Part shown: in pieces, positions 5,197-5,236 of the stretch
Layout of the letters: every line of letters starts with the position of its first letter
Numbering within the stretch: position 1 is the stretch's first letter
DNA from: Candidatus Bipolaricaulota bacterium
GTDB taxonomy: Bacteria; Bipolaricaulota; Bipolaricaulia; UBA7950; UBA9294
Direction of reading: 5' to 3'
NCBI GenBank assembly: GCA_021129875.1
Contig: JAJOKK010000054.1
Span: 1-5,236, forward strand
Length of the DNA stretch: 5,236 nt
Position numbers and translations under genes: made by a program
Notes under the pieces: generated by a model
Seen by the model: only the letters and a program-made list of their open reading frames with translations
Told to the model about the DNA's origin: nothing
Database searches by the model: none

Positions 5197-5236
5197 ATGA
5201 CTTTGAGACACCCACCGGCTGAATTTAGTGTAGTTT
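5197..5236 (+). CDS. Start of an unidentified gene running off the window
   Basis: An ATG at 5197 opens a frame (MTLRHPPAEFSVV) that stays open to the window end, 13 full codons. AAGGTGG at 5181-5187, 9 nt upstream, is a fair ribosome binding site; a stronger GGAGG at 5175-5179 is too distant for this ATG. A TTG at 5191 in the same frame is an alternative start, and the nearest upstream in-frame stop is at 5164. The PPAEF word near the N-terminus resembles the opening of large glycoside-hydrolase-like proteins that continue with a PFW-type motif, but 13 residues cannot establish that. It would be divergent from the sigma gene. Confidence 0.4.
   Translation, partial: MTLRHPPAEFSVV

Noticed and set aside
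5192..5197. Perfect TTGACA on the minus strand as an upstream sigma gene promoter
   Set aside because: No acceptable -10 at 15-19 bp spacing (GGGATT/GGATTG only).
5203..5231. Plus-strand TTGAGA-17 bp-TAGTGT promoter at the right edge
   Set aside because: The -10 matches only 3 of 6, and it would lie inside the open frame starting at 5197.

Overview
The window is bacterial chromosomal DNA of moderately high GC with compact spacing. It carries four confidently identified housekeeping genes: fmt and def (minus strand), recG (plus strand) and a sigma-70 family sigma factor (minus strand). The fmt/def pair, which formylates the initiator Met-tRNA and then deformylates nascent proteins, marks the organism as a bacterium. 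I cannot assign a phylum. The mix of Shine-Dalgarno-led genes (def, fmt) with an apparently leaderless gene (recG) fits lineages that tolerate leaderless mRNAs, such as Deinococcota, Actinomycetota or deep-branching candidate phyla like Bipolaricaulota. That placement is only inference.

Layout: 1-179 holds no convincing gene but has a striking C-tract/G-tract element (hairpin and G-quadruplex potential) downstream of fmt. Positions 180-1597 are a two-gene minus-strand operon, def then fmt, joined by an ATGA stop/start overlap. Positions 1598-1638 are a 41-bp divergent promoter region in which the -10 elements of def and recG overlap. Positions 1639-3909 are recG. Positions 3910-4127 lie between convergent genes and hold heptamer repeats and several hairpins, one of them a possible recG terminator. 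Positions 4128-5009 (or 5021) encode the sigma factor. Positions 5010-5196 are a second divergent regulatory region. A plus-strand ORF of unknown function may start at 5197 and run off the window.

Functionally, def and fmt form a tightly coupled formyl-cycle operon. recG (stalled-fork and Holliday-junction branch migration) is transcribed away from it by a back-to-back promoter. The sigma factor keeps the -35 recognition helix and core-binding region of RpoD-like sigmas, but it is short and has substitutions at the positions that read and melt the -10 element. That makes it the protein most worth a closer look. I found no mobile element, CRISPR array, tRNA or rRNA, and nothing that amounts to a new multi-gene system. 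The unusual content is mostly in promoter architecture and intergenic structure.
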